Below, in pieces: positions 21,861 to 34,942 of a DNA stretch of 64,000 bases. The position numbers were made by a program, and so were the translations under genes. Where the stretch lies: the NCBI RefSeq assembly GCF_000005505.3, contig NC_016133.3:49317237-49381236 (forward strand), read 5' to 3'. Under the pieces are notes generated by a model that was not told where the DNA came from, did not search any database, and worked only from the letters and a program-made list of their open reading frames with translations. The first letter of the stretch is position 1. Each line of letters begins with the position of its first letter. Origin of the DNA: Brachypodium distachyon. Lineage: Eukaryota; Streptophyta; Magnoliopsida; Poales; Poaceae.

Positions 21861-24800
21861 CTCTCAGTCCTAGATGCTGAACCATTCGTGATGACCAAAA
21901 CTATTTGCTCTGGACGCCGTGGTATCTTTAAACTGCAAACAATGATATGGGTTGCCATCACATGAAATATTTCGGGTTGTCCACCCTCTGGGCCTACACC
22001 AATAGAAGAAGTGCTCGCTGCAATTCCACGTAGGTGAATAAAATCTGATGTAATCGCACTCACTTATTCCCTATACCTAGAGCCTACTAAATAGGTGCCC
22101 CTAGTGTAAAGGGGGTTGCCTTTTGACTTGTCTCCCAGACTAATGCATTACGTTCCTTGTTTTCAGCTATAAACTTCCCTTCGCTCTTTCTGACAGTATT
22201 TTTTGCCGGGAAAACCTAATTTTAGCTTAGTGTTTGGGTATGGTTTTTCTGCTCTGTCTTGAAACATGTAAGATTATTGCAGGGATTGTCGTCTTGATCC
22301 CAGTAAGAAGAATAACCAAGAGGTCTATTAATTGGAATAAGCATGGTGGGATGAGAATACTATACTGCAGTGATAAAAAAATGGTAGTGGGTTTTCATTG
22401 GAACTCTTATCTTTTTTTTTTTTTTGGTGTCTTCTCCTAAGATAATAATATTGATATCCCTAGATAGATAGCACTTGTATCAGCTGGATAATTGAGAATT
22501 TGAGATGCTAATTTGTGGTACAGGTGTATGGTCTATTTTCATTGCATGCCATCATCTGGAATTAAGAATCATGTCCAGTTCATCAAGCAAATTTTATAAA
22601 CAAGAGCTAATCATTTTCACATATTAATGAGGCGGTGGGGCATGGACATTAACAATAATCTCCATTCAATCCAAGTAATTATGCTGTGGATTTGCGACTG
22701 AAACGCTTCTCTCTGTTTTGCTGTCAGCCAGTAGTTCTCCTAAAATCTTCCTTGTGGCCTGAACACTCAAAACTGACCGAATGCCTCTTTCCTCAAAGCT
22801 GTTGTAAACAGCAAAGGCCATGTGTTGGCAATGCAACACTTTTTAAGATCTGTTTAGATTTACAAAAGTAAATTTGGACAAAGGTAATTTTAGCTTTCGC
22901 TCTATTCTACAACAAAGTGTGTGTTTTTGGAACTCATACATGTAAAGCATCGATTCATTTACTTTTTCTTACTAAAAATTATATTTGCCTTTGTTCTGTT
23001 AGCATAATATAGTATTATCCTAGATCATGCTGTGTTTTGGAAATTATGCATGCAGCTACATTGCATGAGAACACAGATCTTCTGGAATAACTATACCATT
23101 GTGCAAGCTTTTCGGTGTTTTATGAAAATAAATTATTTATTAATTAATCGAAAATAGAATTGCTCAATGTCTTACTCCTAGTACAATCAATTAAGCATAT
23201 CTCAAATTAAAATCTCCATATCATATACCTAAAAGATTCATTGAATGCTTATTTGTTCAGACGAAATACATCCACACAATCACCTTCTTCAATTTATCTC
23301 ATGTTCTAGTTTATCTGATGGCATATGATCTTTGAGCATGAGAGCTCATTACCTCTATATAGGTTTTGAAAAAACTTGCAGGAAGTTTATTTGCTCTTTT
23401 GACATACATGCCACCCTGTGTGATGGAATATCATTTGCAAAGGATTCCACGATTAGTTGCTCCTCTTTTGTCTTAAGGAGAAAAAAACTGTCTATTGTCA
23501 ACTTATATGGACTTCTGATAAAAGATGAGGCAAAGGCGTGTTAGATAAGTTCTATTGATCTTGACTAGCAGGGGACCATAGAATCTAATTTTGTTCTTGT
23601 ACTTTACAGCAAAGTTTATGTGGACTTCACTCTCCTGATACTGCATCTGCATGCTCACCTTACTAGCATGCTGCAGGTCTCCAGCTATTCAAGTCCCGGC
23701 ATTTTCTGCATTAGAACTCATAAGATGGAGCAAGAAGCTTAACAGCACTATTTGATTAGAGAAGTACCACCGCACCTGAAACCGGAGGTAATTAATTTCA
23801 AATGAGCATAGTTGTCTCTGAAATCTAATTAATTGTTCAGTATTTGTGCCACGCTAGCCAGTTACAAACAAATATTTGAAAATAGTTTATTTAACGTGAA
23901 GATGAACCTCAAAGCTGATGGAATATGTGGTCGCTTTTTGGTTAGGTTTGTGGATACACAGTCTTGATCCTTGACCGACGAATAAAGCAGTGCCGCCCTT
24001 CACGTGGGCATATCCCATTGGTCCAGCCACTCCAATGGTGCATCGAACTCTGAAAATGATAGACATCACATGGGCTATCCAAGTACAGACACGGACATTT
24101 GACAGGGATACTTCCCGGAAGGAATTGCATGAAACAGACATGCATATGGAGGGGAAAACTTCCAGAAACGGAAAAGCAAATCCTGTGAGGTTTGGGATTT
24201 TCATGGAAAATCTGGTACTTGCTTGGTTGCTGCCTTCTTCAATTAATTGCTGCTGGAAAACTGGATTTTGCTGCCGTCTGCTCCTGTGCTCCCACAAAGA
24301 GAAGCTTTCAGAGTTCTAAGCAAGCATAGACATCTATGAGTATTACCTGGAGATATATGTAGTTGGGACATTGAGCCTCTGGCATGGCAAATCTGTTTAC
24401 TCCTCTGTCGAAGTGAACAATCCTTACATGGCAAGCCAGCAGGACACCATCCAAGACTATTTGTTCGGGCAGTGCTCGCAATGTACCACAGTAGTACCCC
24501 TGCATACTAGCCATTGCCTCCTGTGCTATAGTTATAGTGCAGCCTTTTTTCTTCTCGTGATGGAGATATAGGCTGCCATGCCATGCCAGTCTAACCGATC
24601 ACTCAGAATCTGGGCATGGATGGGGAAATCCTTCCGGAAACGACCAGATTTGAGGATCCAGCCAAGGCCTAACGTCTGATCAGCGTCGATGAGCTAGCAT
24701 TATTTTGTCACTTGCTGCCAGTGCCAGGTAGCGTGCGTGCGGCATAGCTAGGTACATGTGCTGCAACTTGTAGATTGCCTCCTCCATCTCAGTGTGCTGC

Positions 24801-27261
24801 CAGTGTTTTCTCGACCCGAGTGCCGTGCTCACAGATGGGGTCATGGAGACATGCTGAAAAAAATGCATAATCGTCGCTAGCTTGCTTGGTCTCACTTGAT
24901 CCGCTTGTGCTCTGTTGCATCGCCATCTTATCAGTTTCCTAGAGATCTGGAGGAGGAAGATCAGGTCAATGGAGGAAAGAGGAGACGAAAGGTGCTGTCA
25001 TGCACCCTACGTCGGCGCGACAGAGCGCTTCTAGTCGCAGCAACTAGTCACGAAGTGTCGAGAAAGGTTTGATCAACAATCAAAGCAACATGCACGGTTA
25101 ATCAGGGTAACTCGGAGTCGTGTCGTTTGACTGATTAGCAAGGGTGATTGTACCTCTAGCCCAAGAGATCTAATCTCAGGTTTGACGTTCTGTGTTGCCT
25201 TGATATTAGATATAGTTCTCAATCTTTACGAGTGAACAAAATATGAGGTATGTTGTCACAAAATAATATCATTGAGAAATGCTTTTCAACACCCGTTAAT
25301 GGAGACAGGTGAGGCACAATCTTCAACCTCCTATATACACAAAAGTTTGTACTAAATCAGCGACACTTTATTATGGATCGGAGGAAGTATCGTATTGCTT
25401 TGTTACATTAACCTGAGAATTTTTATGTCGTGGATTTTGCCTCAGGCAGCAGATATTTCCTGAACCAACCGAGCACAACGACCACTCACGCCCGTAGCAT
25501 TTTGCCTTCCGCGTCCGCTGCGATCCGCGGTCGTGGCGTGGCGGCGGCCGGCTCGCATGGGTTCATTGTAACTGGCAAAAACAGCGACCCCTGAGCTCGC
25601 GTAGCATTAGCATGCAACTGGCTGCAGGCATCTGGGTGAAAAGGAGAGCCGTATCATGCCCATGTGCGGCGTAACATCATCGCCGCCTACTTGGAGCTCA
25701 TCATTCGCAGGTCGGCGTTCCTCCCGCCCTGCCTTTTAGCTTCCCATGGCTTCTCGATAGGCCGAGATATGATCTGACGGTCGCTCTCAATGCACCGCAA
25801 TGCCGATATGCGATGATGCTTGTATCATATTGGAAATTTGGGAACAATTCTGCCCCTCCTCCTAGTCCAAAGCCAGATCACGGAAAAAACGTCACATTCA
25901 GATATTGTTCTGCTTAAAAGGAAGCCAACACTCTCTCGCGGTGCAGAAAACGGAAAGCAACAAAGCTAGCCAAGACATTCCTTCCTCTTGCCTCTAAATT
26001 CTCCAGGGAAAAAAAATAGTAAAAATGTTGTTCTGCCCTCTTGTGTTGGCCTAGCTCCATGATTAAGCAGGGCCAGTCGAAAAGAGCTCTGTCATTGGCT
26101 GCGCACTCAGCGGCCGTGGGGATTCAAAGCGATCGGTCATGATGAGACTATAACAGTCTATATACACACAATTATATGGTGATCTCACAATTATATTCGA
26201 TGCGGCCGGCCGGTGACGCTCATGATATGACACACTGAACAAACTCTACTTATATATCTGCTTGGGCTGTTAATTAGGCATCGGGTTCAGGTAATCTCCA
26301 AAGGTGAAGAAGCTACGGGAGAACTTATGCACAAAGCATAATCGGTGACGCCAAAAGCAAGAGATCCATGGACTGCTACTACGTGCTCATTATTGACGAT
26401 TGATTGACTTTTGGTAGCTCTAATCCAAATATATGGACACAGCAGCTAGCTAAAGCTCTACATGCATGTTATGTAGCGGCCTAAGCCAAGATTTGAGCCT
26501 TCGAAAGCGCAGATCGACCTAGATGTGCGTGATATCTAGCTAGGGGCCTTTCAAAGATTTGTGAAATATACGCTGACGAGAAGGTGCCAAATTAACCGGC
26601 CGAAACCATATTTAAACCCAGATTTTGATCGTTTTTATTATGGTTTTAGCATCTGCATAGCTAGCTTCAGTTAGGCAGAACATGCATGCGCCCTCGAATA
26701 AAGGTGGGGAGAATCATGAACCTTTCTTTTCCCCCAAAGGGTGATACCTTTTCTTTGATAAATACGAGCCTGAGCCGAGGATACTTTAACTTGTGAGATA
26801 AAGACCAATACGCGTGGTTTGATGTGTGTAATTTTGATGTGTGTTTTGTTGTTGGTGGTGGTGGATAGTACGACAGGACTACGTGAGAGAAGAATGAGAG
26901 AAAGGATGGATATGTGTTCGTTCCGCTTGTGTTCCATCGGACGCAGTGACACAGCCAGCCGCTCGGGCTGATTTCGGCCCATTGCCAGTTTTTACCGGGT
27001 CGTTCAAAAAAATAAATTCGTGGCTTGCCAGCGCCTTCGCCCTCGTCGTGGCTTGCCAACGCTTGTGCTCAGCGCAATATTTTTTTCTTGACACAGCTAA
27101 GCTCACCCACATTGCCCCAATGCCCCATGGTGTGACGCTTTGCCTTGATACCATCGACCGATCCTTTGGCCGTCGACAAGCTAATCGAGAGCGTTGGGTA
27201 CTATGGATCGACGGACATCACACGAAAGAAATGCTTTGCTGAAGATAAAGGACTTGTCCGT
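21861..27261. other. gene-poor 5' flank of the FT-like gene
   Basis: These 5.4 kb contain no gene that I can support. Open frames at 23887-24319 (both strands), 26667-27059 (minus) and 26946-27242 (plus) have no recognisable domain or splice context. The left part is the promoter side of the FT-like gene. Composition alternates between AT-rich and mixed, with a CG-rich patch near 25490-25560. Confidence 0.45.
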
Positions 27262-27278
27262 CACAGAGCAATTTGTTT

Positions 27279-27745
27279 TTTTTTAGCAACTTAAACTTTT
27301 ATTTAAACCTTAAAAACAAATCACTGATAACAATGTGCAAGATTGCACATTTAGAGAGCTGAGAGCAGCTTTTACATGTCAAAAGAAAGCATTATGCATT
27401 ATGCCATCACAACTAAATAAGTTGTAAAATTGTAAGCACTTTGAGCCTGCTTATGAGCAACCTTGTTGCTATCTCTGTTAATCTTGAAAATCCTTGCATC
27501 ACTATCCTGCGTATAGGATATGAACTGATGCAGACTTGGTCTTATCGTCCAATGCCCGGGATGCTTGGAAGGATCTCTTCTTACTGCTGCCTCCGCTAAA
27601 ACTTGACTATCTGTGAGGAAGTTCGGATGTTGCACCTTCAAAGCAAGACATATTTGAGCGGCAAGTTCGGGAGCTTGAGCTTCCGCCTGCAAAGCAGAAC
27701 TAGCCATGGAGGTGGCTTCAATAAAAATGGTTTGAATCTAAATCG
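27279..27745 (-). mobile_element. 5'-truncated LINE fragment with RNase H-like end
   Basis: On the minus strand the peptide contains SQVLAEAAVRRDP, SYTQDSDARIFKINRDSN and KVAHKQAQSAY, the pattern of the RNase H-like (RVT_3) domain at the end of plant non-LTR retrotransposons. The plus-strand T-run at 27278 is the inverted poly(A). A 17-bp duplication, CACAGAGCAA[T/A]TTGTTT, brackets it (27262-27278 and 27746-27762) with one mismatch. Confidence 0.75.
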
Positions 27746-27762
27746 CACAGAGCAAATTGTTT

Positions 27763-29341
27763 CTATTACATGAAAAATATAATTTTGTATCCGTAGCATA
27801 GAGTTACAGAAAAGTTGTTTGAATCTAAATCGCATATTTTGATATACTTTGGTGATATTTTAATCTTTTTATCATGCCTTGGTTGCTGTTATTGTCATGT
27901 CTATGGCGAATCAACATGTCACAAAACACGATGATTCATGCAACATAAGGTTGGACAACCATGAGAACGTACATAGAGCAATAAATTTAAGGGACACAAG
28001 GTAAGACAACTATTAGATATAACACATGGCAAAGATACAAATCTGGTAAACTAGTCGGTACAAACACAAAAGACGAGACAACTATGATAAATTAGGCAGG
28101 AAATCATGAGACATGACCAGGTCATAAAAAGGCATAAAAATATCACCAACACATATACACATGGATCTATTCTTTAAGACCTCGACACAACAGTTAGTGG
28201 TGAAAACAACTCATGATTTGGATGCTAGGCTCAAAGTTATTGCATTTTAATTTTTTTAGAATTGCTAGAAAAACCAAAAAATCCAACGTAGGGGAAGACT
28301 CCAGCGCGCACTACAGACATAGGGTACATGGAATTGGGAGTGACCATCGAGAGACTGCCGCCTTCTTCATATGCATCAAGTGTCAGGCGTGAAATGGTTC
28401 ACTAGAGAACACATGCCACTTTCGAAGTACGTAGGACATGGAAGAGAGGTACCCATTTTTAATAGACAAAAAAGGAATACTATATGTGATTCAGTAAAAA
28501 GGAAATTCAACCCTCTCTTATATATTTTTCTCCATTCCAAAATTTTCAAAACCAGAACAAATTTAGTCAACTATTGATTTCGATGGAGTTTAATGTCCAA
28601 ATTTCCAAGTACTTCCATGAATGTTACAATTCAATTGAACTTTCAGCAAGACCCTTTGCTCTTTGCTCGTGCTACTGCTCATGCATAAGGCAAGGCATGC
28701 ACTAAAAAAGTAAAAGAAAGAAAGAAAGAAAGAAAGAAAAAGAAAGAACAACCGAGAAGTCTGTTTGGTGCTTGTCCGCCCTGAGCGGATGAAACCGACC
28801 GCGCGAGCTTTCTTCCCCCGACTCTGCCTCTCTCCTCTCACTCTCGTTCTCATCTCCTCTAGCATGCCTCCTCCTCCTGACGCATTGCCCGTGGCGTGCT
28901 CCCCCGCCCGGGATCCATCAGGAAGGCCATGAGGACGCAGCCACCGCGCCACAAACTCCACCTAAGTGCCGCTATGTACCAACATCATCCCCTCACTGGA
29001 TCCACACTCGCCGGACTTGATACGAGGGTGCCGATGTCGGAGAGCTACCGGATCCACACTCGCCGCTCTCCTCCCCACGCGCCGGTGTTCCCCCTCCCCT
29101 CCCCTGCATCATCTTCGTAAGCGCCGCCGCCTCTACAACCGACTCCGGTCGCCCCGCTGCGTTGGAGAGCCGCGCGAGGTTAGTTTTTTGTTTTTTGCAA
29201 AAACAAAATTAGAAGTTAAAAATAAAAGTTGAAAAAACTAAAAGTTTAAAAATTAAAATTTAATAAAAGAAAAGGTCAAAATTTTAAAAATTAAAAGCTG
29301 TCCAAAAAAGGCAAAAAAAGAAAATCTTCCGACACTGCCAA
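27763..29341. other. intergenic, AT-rich, before the GOT1 leader
   Basis: No gene is supported. The phrase gtttgaatctaaatcgca occurs at 27730-27747 and again at about 27819-27836 as a short direct repeat. A GAAA tetranucleotide microsatellite lies at about 28707-28747. A GC-rich stretch at 28780-29180 has open frames on both strands without any domain. Confidence 0.4.
28707..28747. repeat. GAAA microsatellite
   Basis: Run of about eight imperfect GAAA units (aaagaaagaaagaaagaaag and continuing). A length-variable simple repeat; no function implied. Confidence 0.8.
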
Positions 29342-29560
29342 GTGGGCCCTCATGCTTGTACTGAACGCCTCTTTCTCGTGCACAAAACGCTCCTCTCCCC
29401 ACTTTACACATTCCTCGCACCGACATCGAGGCCGGCGACCGGTGGCAGCGCCGCGGGAAGCTTCCGTTGTTCTCTCCCACAAAATCCGGGCTGCAGCACG
29501 CAGGGCAGTCTCCTTCTTTGCATCCCCCGGCACCTTGCGGGATCCGTGCTCTGTCGGCAG
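29342..29560 (+). other. probable 5' UTR exon of the GOT1 gene
   Basis: A C/T-rich, promoter-proximal-looking stretch ends in ctgtcggcag followed by gtaataaa, a good donor. The next good acceptor in a suitable place is catcttcag, ending near 31900, just before the GOT1 ATG at 31911. I infer a leader intron of about 2.3 kb. The transcription start is not visible, so the left boundary is arbitrary. Confidence 0.4.
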
Positions 29561-30487
29561 GTAATAAACCCTAATCCCGCTCTCCCCTAATTGCTTCCCC
29601 GCGCAGCCGATCCATTCCCTGCACGCTCGCCGAGATTTACGCCACCGCGTGCGCTGTGCTGCCTCGCCCGCCCGCCCTGTATCGGCCCCGTTGCGCTTCC
29701 CATATCAGCGAGCTGCACTGGCGCGCTCCGTTCCTCACCCAGCCAAACTCACCGCTGCCTGCCTGCAAGTGTCGGACACGGGGAGCCACCTCCCTGAACA
29801 ATTGACGCAAAATAACTGTGTCCCGCAGCTAATTTGGCGGCAACTAACAACCGAACGTGCCCAAGTAAAATGCCTGTAGCTTCTCTGCTTTGATTGCATA
29901 TCTGATTATCTGTCCTAGAGAAGATCCATCACAATCTACTAGTGTTACCAATGCCGAGCCACTGGCAGTTGCTCCCCCATATGCTTGGAGCAATGGGCTC
30001 ACTGTCGGATTTCCTTCCAGAAGGCCGTCCTGTGTCTGGAATTACCTGGCCATTGAGATTAGCTGATACTTTGTTGCCTTGGCCAGTTAACACTCACTTC
30101 ATATAATATAGGAGTAGTTGATTTTATAATTGTGAAGAGTGTCCGGTCAAACTGTTCTCCTTTTTTTTTTCAAACAGCTCAAAGTGTTCTCCTGATTAGA
30201 GTTTGTTGCTGCAAGTTATTTGCTTCACGTGATTCAGTAGTTTCTTTTGGTGACAGCGGGTAGTTTTCGTATATAGCATTATATGTTGCACAGGTTTGGA
30301 AATGTTAGGAAATTCAGGTCTGAAGGGTTTGGAATCCTGAAACTACGGAACTAACTGTTATTTGCATAATTCTTTGGATACATCGTTGCTCATTGTCTAT
30401 CCCCACTTCCTGATCTGAACATCGTTCGTTGTTTCCCTCCACAAGTTGTGATACCTGTCTGGCTTCAGAGCATAACTCAGAACACTA

Positions 30488-30825
30488 TGTTAGTACTAAT
30501 CTTGTCATAATTAAGTAGTGGTATCTAGAAGAATCTAGTTGGCTGTTTGTAGATGGAGCTAGCTTAGTCTAGAAGTATCCAGGGTATGAGTCTTACTAGA
30601 GTAAGAGTAGTAGTGTTCAAGTCAGTTTTGGAATAGGTCAAGGAGCAGCTTGTAGTAGTTTCTAGAAGTTACTGACCTAGAAAGCCTATATAAGGATGTA
30701 TGCCCCCTTGTAAGAAACGAAGCTTGGACTGCATTGAAAGGAACACATATAGCTTCATATCCTGTGTGTGAACATACCAAAGAGTGCTCATCTATTGGAA
30801 GGTGAGAGTCCCCCTAGTAGCTACA
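30488..30825 (+). mobile_element. truncated LTR retrotransposon: one LTR plus PBS
   Basis: The 338-bp segment starts TGTTAGTACT and ends GTAGCTACA, the TG...CA form of an LTR. It contains a TATA-like cctatataagg at about 30686. At 30828-30839 follows TGGTATCAGAGC, the primer-binding site complementary to initiator methionine tRNA, as in Copia elements. No gag or pol follows before the LINE at 31050, so only this end survives, inside the GOT1 leader intron. Confidence 0.7.
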
Positions 30826-31049
30826 ATTGGTATCAGAGCTTTGCTGTTTTCTATTTCTTTTCAGTTTGCATTTCAGTAATTTTTGTCTCTTAATAAAATA
30901 GTATCACCATAGATCTGCTAAAGTGCCACTTCAGACAAATACCTTCTGCCTCGGTAAATTACTGCAAAATGTGCTGCTAAGTTTGCTATTGCGATGGCTG
31001 TGAACCTTCTACCTGTTGGCATGGTTGGAAGAATTAGATAAACATGCTT

Positions 31050-31527
31050 TTTCGTGAAAACGCAAAAGCTTTGCGTCTCGATGCATATATTAAGAAAGAG
31101 AGTTGTGTACAAGCCCAACAGGGCAACACCCAGAGAATACAACGCTACACAACTAGGTGCTCGCCGGGAGCAACACTCCAAGCCCAACCGCCCCTGCACG
31201 TGCCCAGAGCCTAGCGTCAGCCTTGATCTGGTCAGTGAGGGAGCTGATATTGGGGGTCGCATTGTCAAAGACTGCCGCGTTGCGATGCTTCCAGATCCAC
31301 CAGGCCGCAAGCATGATGGTCGACGAAGTGCCCTTTCCAGACGCGGAAGGGACGGAGCGGACGGATGCCTGCCACCAATCTGCGAACGAGACACCGGTGG
31401 TCGGTGGGGCGCCCGTGGATCGATTCCAAGAGAGAACCTCGTACCAGACTGAGCGGGAGAATGGACAATCGACCAGGAGATGATTCATGGTCTCCATCGA
31501 CTGGTCGCACAACGAGCATCTCGGGGC
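31050..31527 (-). mobile_element. 5'-truncated LINE with 19-bp target duplication
   Basis: The minus strand encodes CDQSMETMNHLLVDCPFSRS followed by WWIWKHRNAAVFD, the zinc-binding reverse-transcriptase-associated (zf-RVT) region of plant LINEs. A 3' tail near 31050-31090 has the aatatatgcatcgag...gcgttttc form typical of grass LINE ends. The 19-bp sequence gaattagataaacatgctt is found exactly at 31031-31049 and 31528-31546, so both insertion borders are defined. It lies in the GOT1 leader intron, antisense to the gene. Confidence 0.9.
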
Positions 31528-31910
31528 GAATTAGATAAACATGCTTAGAATCTTTGTCTTTCTGTTGTCCGGCATCTTCTTTCGAGACATACAGGCCCAC
31601 CGTCTTCCTTAGCAGAATATCTGTGTAACCCAAAAGCAAGAGTAAACAAGCTTGAACATTTTTTTTATGGTCCACATTTCTGGTGGTGTTTTACCAAGAT
31701 GGCAAATTCGGTAAGTGTTTTTGCTAATGTGGCTACTCTGAAGTGCTATGGTGCTAGTTTTCTTTTCTTCAGATAATGGCTGGACAGTTTTTTTCTTCTT
31801 CTAAAGTTTGGATACCTGGACTCTTTTGATGTATGTGTCGTTGAAACTTTACAGGCTCAGTTGGTGGAGTAGTGAACTGAATTGTATTGTCATCTTCAGG
31901 TTCTAGTGCA

Positions 31911-34900
31911 ATGGCCTACGAGATCAGTGAGATCAAAAGTAAAGTTCTATTCTCAAATTAAGACTACTACTTACTTCCAGTTACAAGTAATCACATTAAT
32001 CTTAGTTCTGAACTTCTGATATTCAGTTTTTAAAAAACGCAACTGTATCCAATTGTCCAGATGGGAAATACCAATACAATGGCAATTGCCAAAGTACTAT
32101 CACAAACGTGTGCAGTAGTTTTAATGCTTTTCTTTAACAGTTCTATGAAGAGTCAATGGATTTGACCACTGTCAAATGATTATACATACTTCCCTTAAAA
32201 AATGAAGGTATTTGAAGAACACAAAGGCACATTTCCAAGTTTTGAATATTTTCTAGGTATACAACTTTACATTGTGGATAAGTATGCACCTGCAAATTGC
32301 AGGCAAAAATATATCAGTTTGTGTGTGCAAAAAAGCAACAAATTGCTTGCACATACAAGCTCATGTTTTAGACCATTCACCGTTTCACCGATTGACACAT
32401 TTTGGACAAAAACAATTGTAGAGTTCACACTATACTATAATATACATGTAGGATTTATCCAGATTCTTGTAAAACTTCAAAGTGTGTTTTCGACCTCATC
32501 CCGACATTTTCCACCTTGAGAGTAGGTTGGCATTAAAATAATAATTAAGGCTAGCAATGGTATGAGAGCAATTGCCATCTCTTGCAATGGTAGTATTTGT
32601 ATAATGGTCCCTTCTTTATTGCAAAACTGAGTACTGTATAATTGTTAGAAAAATATATAATTAAGGCTAGCATAGCAATTGCATGAGAGCAATTGCCATC
32701 TCTTGCAATGGTAGTATTTGTAGGATGGTACCTTCTTTATTGCAAAACTGAGTACTGTATAATTGTTAGAAAAATGTCCACAAAACCCTCTGAGCCTGAG
32801 GTAAAGCCCACTAAACCCTCTGAACTACTCCCTCCGATTCTAAATTCTTGTCGTTGTTTTAGTGCGAATTTGGACTAAAACAACGACAACAATTTAGAAT
32901 CGGAGGTAGTACAAAACTGAACATTTATCCTGTATTCTCCTTGAAACCAGATGACTTATCCCGTATGTTGGTTTTAGCGGTGGTTTTGCTATGGTGGACA
33001 ACATTGTGGCAATTTTTCACTATCAGTTTCAGTATCAGTTTTAGAAGTGGTTTTATATTCAAGTGTTCAATAAGATATTGCCAGCTTTCTTACTAGTACA
33101 CCCTTGGTTCACACATGTCTGTCAAATTGTATTTATTGAAACTTTCGAACCAAACAGAGAAATCATATGCTTAAAACAACAAAAGAGAAGAAACAATAAG
33201 GCACATAAATTTTCTACTCTCAAGCATACATGATCTTTCTTTCTTTTTTGAACTATTTGTGTGCTTCGAAATTTTGTGAAAAATGAGTTCATTGTGGTCT
33301 GAGGAGCTAACAAAGCTTGTTTATATGAACCAAATTTATTTACTTTTGAACATGCAAAAAAAAGGGCAAAAATTTGTATGAAATTCACATGTGCACATAA
33401 TACTGGGTCGTCTATATGCTTGAATTTTAAGAAGCATGAGAAAATTCTTCTTTTTAACCGGCCTCGTGTGAGATGGAGCTCATGCTGAAGTTATCGCTTG
33501 CAGAACGGATCTAAAAAAACTATGCTTGCAGTAAAGAAACAATAGGAGTGTCAATATCTAGTATGTGCAATAATAATCAAATTCCAGTTAAAGAAAGTTG
33601 GTGTCCTGTTCATATTTTCTGATGTCATGTATTTTCAACTTTTCACATGTAAATTTGAAGTACTAATGATATCAATTCTAATCTCCATATTTCATATAGA
33701 AATTGGCATAGGTCTGGTGGGCTTTGGTATGCTATTTTCATTCCTAGGTGTTATCCTTTTCTTCGACAGGGGTTTGCTGGCTTTGGGTAATGTATGACAC
33801 AAAAATTCACAATACCTTCTGTTGTATTGCTCCTTATCAAATGAGATTGTAATGTCACCTTATTCTTTTACCTTGTTTCTTCCAGATTTTCTTCTTGACT
33901 GGAGTGGGCCTATTACTTGGTTGGCAATCTATGTGGCAGCTTTTCACGAAGAAGGCAAACATTAAGGTACTCAACTCTTAGGTGGATATACACTATCCAT
34001 TTGCTTCTTCAGAGCTTAAAATTTTACTTGGGTAAAATGTGACTTTTCATTTTATTATCTATCGGTTGCTTACTGAAACTAGATTTCTTCTTGAATTTGT
34101 ATGGTAATGATATATCTTCTCTTACATGGTTTTTATGAACAAGTAGGTAATTACTTAGTTCTTAGGTGAACAGGTGAAGATATATGTTCTGCGTTGTAAA
34201 TACTAAAAAGTTGTTACTGTGAACCTTGGGATGTACTGCAAAATTGCTACCATTAATAGATTAACCATGGACAACCAGTACAGGACACGTAGAGGATTGA
34301 TTCCAGGTCACATTGTCTTGGTCATCAATATCCATATACTAAATTTAAATGCCCTTAGCGATAATAAAATACTCCATATCCTCTTCCTCTTCTTTAGTTG
34401 TGTTCGTTATTTCTCAGAGAAATGCTGACCATGCTGACATCTCTCCCATTTCCATGTGCTAAAGAAATCATGCTAACTTTTCCGCAGGGATCCGTACCTT
34501 TCTTCCTTGGTCTGTTTCTTTTATTTGTCCGATGGCCTGTTGCTGGCATGATCATGGAACTTTATGGATCTTTTGTCCTCTTCAGGTTATTGCCTACATC
34601 AACCCAGCTTTATGTAGTATTTCATTTCCTTGTTGATACTGATTTTTGCTTTCATTTTACAGTGGTTATGGGGCTCCTATCCAAGCATTCCTATTTCAGA
34701 TTCCGATCATTGGATGGATTCTTCAATACCCTTTCCAGGTAATCTTTGTATTTCTCTCATGTAAACGGAATACACTCAAGTACTTAAACTGCTGCTCCTG
34801 ACACAGTTGTTGCTGTCCTCTATTTGCTATGTTTAATGAGCACGAAATTCTATGGTATTTACTCTAGATTACAGGTATAACTAATGCTTGAACTTTCATC

Positions 34901-34942
34901 TTATTTCTGTAGCTCTTTGGTTTGAGGCGTAAGCGTGCCTGA
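31911..34942 (+). CDS. GOT1-type Golgi vesicle transport protein, six exons
   Basis: Predicted join of 31911-31938, 33700-33791, 33886-33966, 34488-34585, 34663-34738 and 34913-34942, 134 residues. GOT1 family proteins are small tetra-spanning membrane proteins of ER/Golgi vesicles that assist membrane fusion and ER-to-Golgi transport. The protein begins MAYEISEIKKIGIGLVGFGM, then has four hydrophobic segments: about 9-31 (LLFSFLGVILFF type), 40-58 (IFFLTGVGLLLGW), 69-99 (VPFFLGLFLLFVRWPVAGMI, then FVLFSG) and 101-125 (PIQAFLFQIPIIGWIL). It ends in a basic tail, LFGLRRKRA, as in GOT1/SFT2-like proteins. All phases join. Intron 1 of the coding part is 1.76 kb and carries a tandem duplication and a Stowaway MITE; the inferred leader intron holds an LTR relic and a LINE. 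Confidence 0.92.
32543..32775. repeat. tandem duplication of a 116-bp unit
   Basis: Two adjacent copies (32543-32658 and 32659-32775), each starting aattaaggctagca and ending ataattgttagaaaaat, differ at only a few positions. They lie within the first coding intron of the GOT1 gene. The similarity indicates a fairly recent tandem duplication. Confidence 0.85.
32828..32909. mobile_element. short Stowaway MITE forming a near-perfect hairpin
   Basis: An 82-bp element from CTCCCTCCGATTC to GAATCGGAGGTAG, with TA on both sides (32826-32827, 32910-32911). The two arms (attctaaattcttgtcgttg and its inverse) pair almost completely around a small loop, so the transcribed intron would fold into a long hairpin. 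Confidence 0.9.

Noticed and set aside
23887..24319. Frames of 109-136 residues on both strands
   Set aside because: Neither strand shows a domain or exon context, and both cannot be real.
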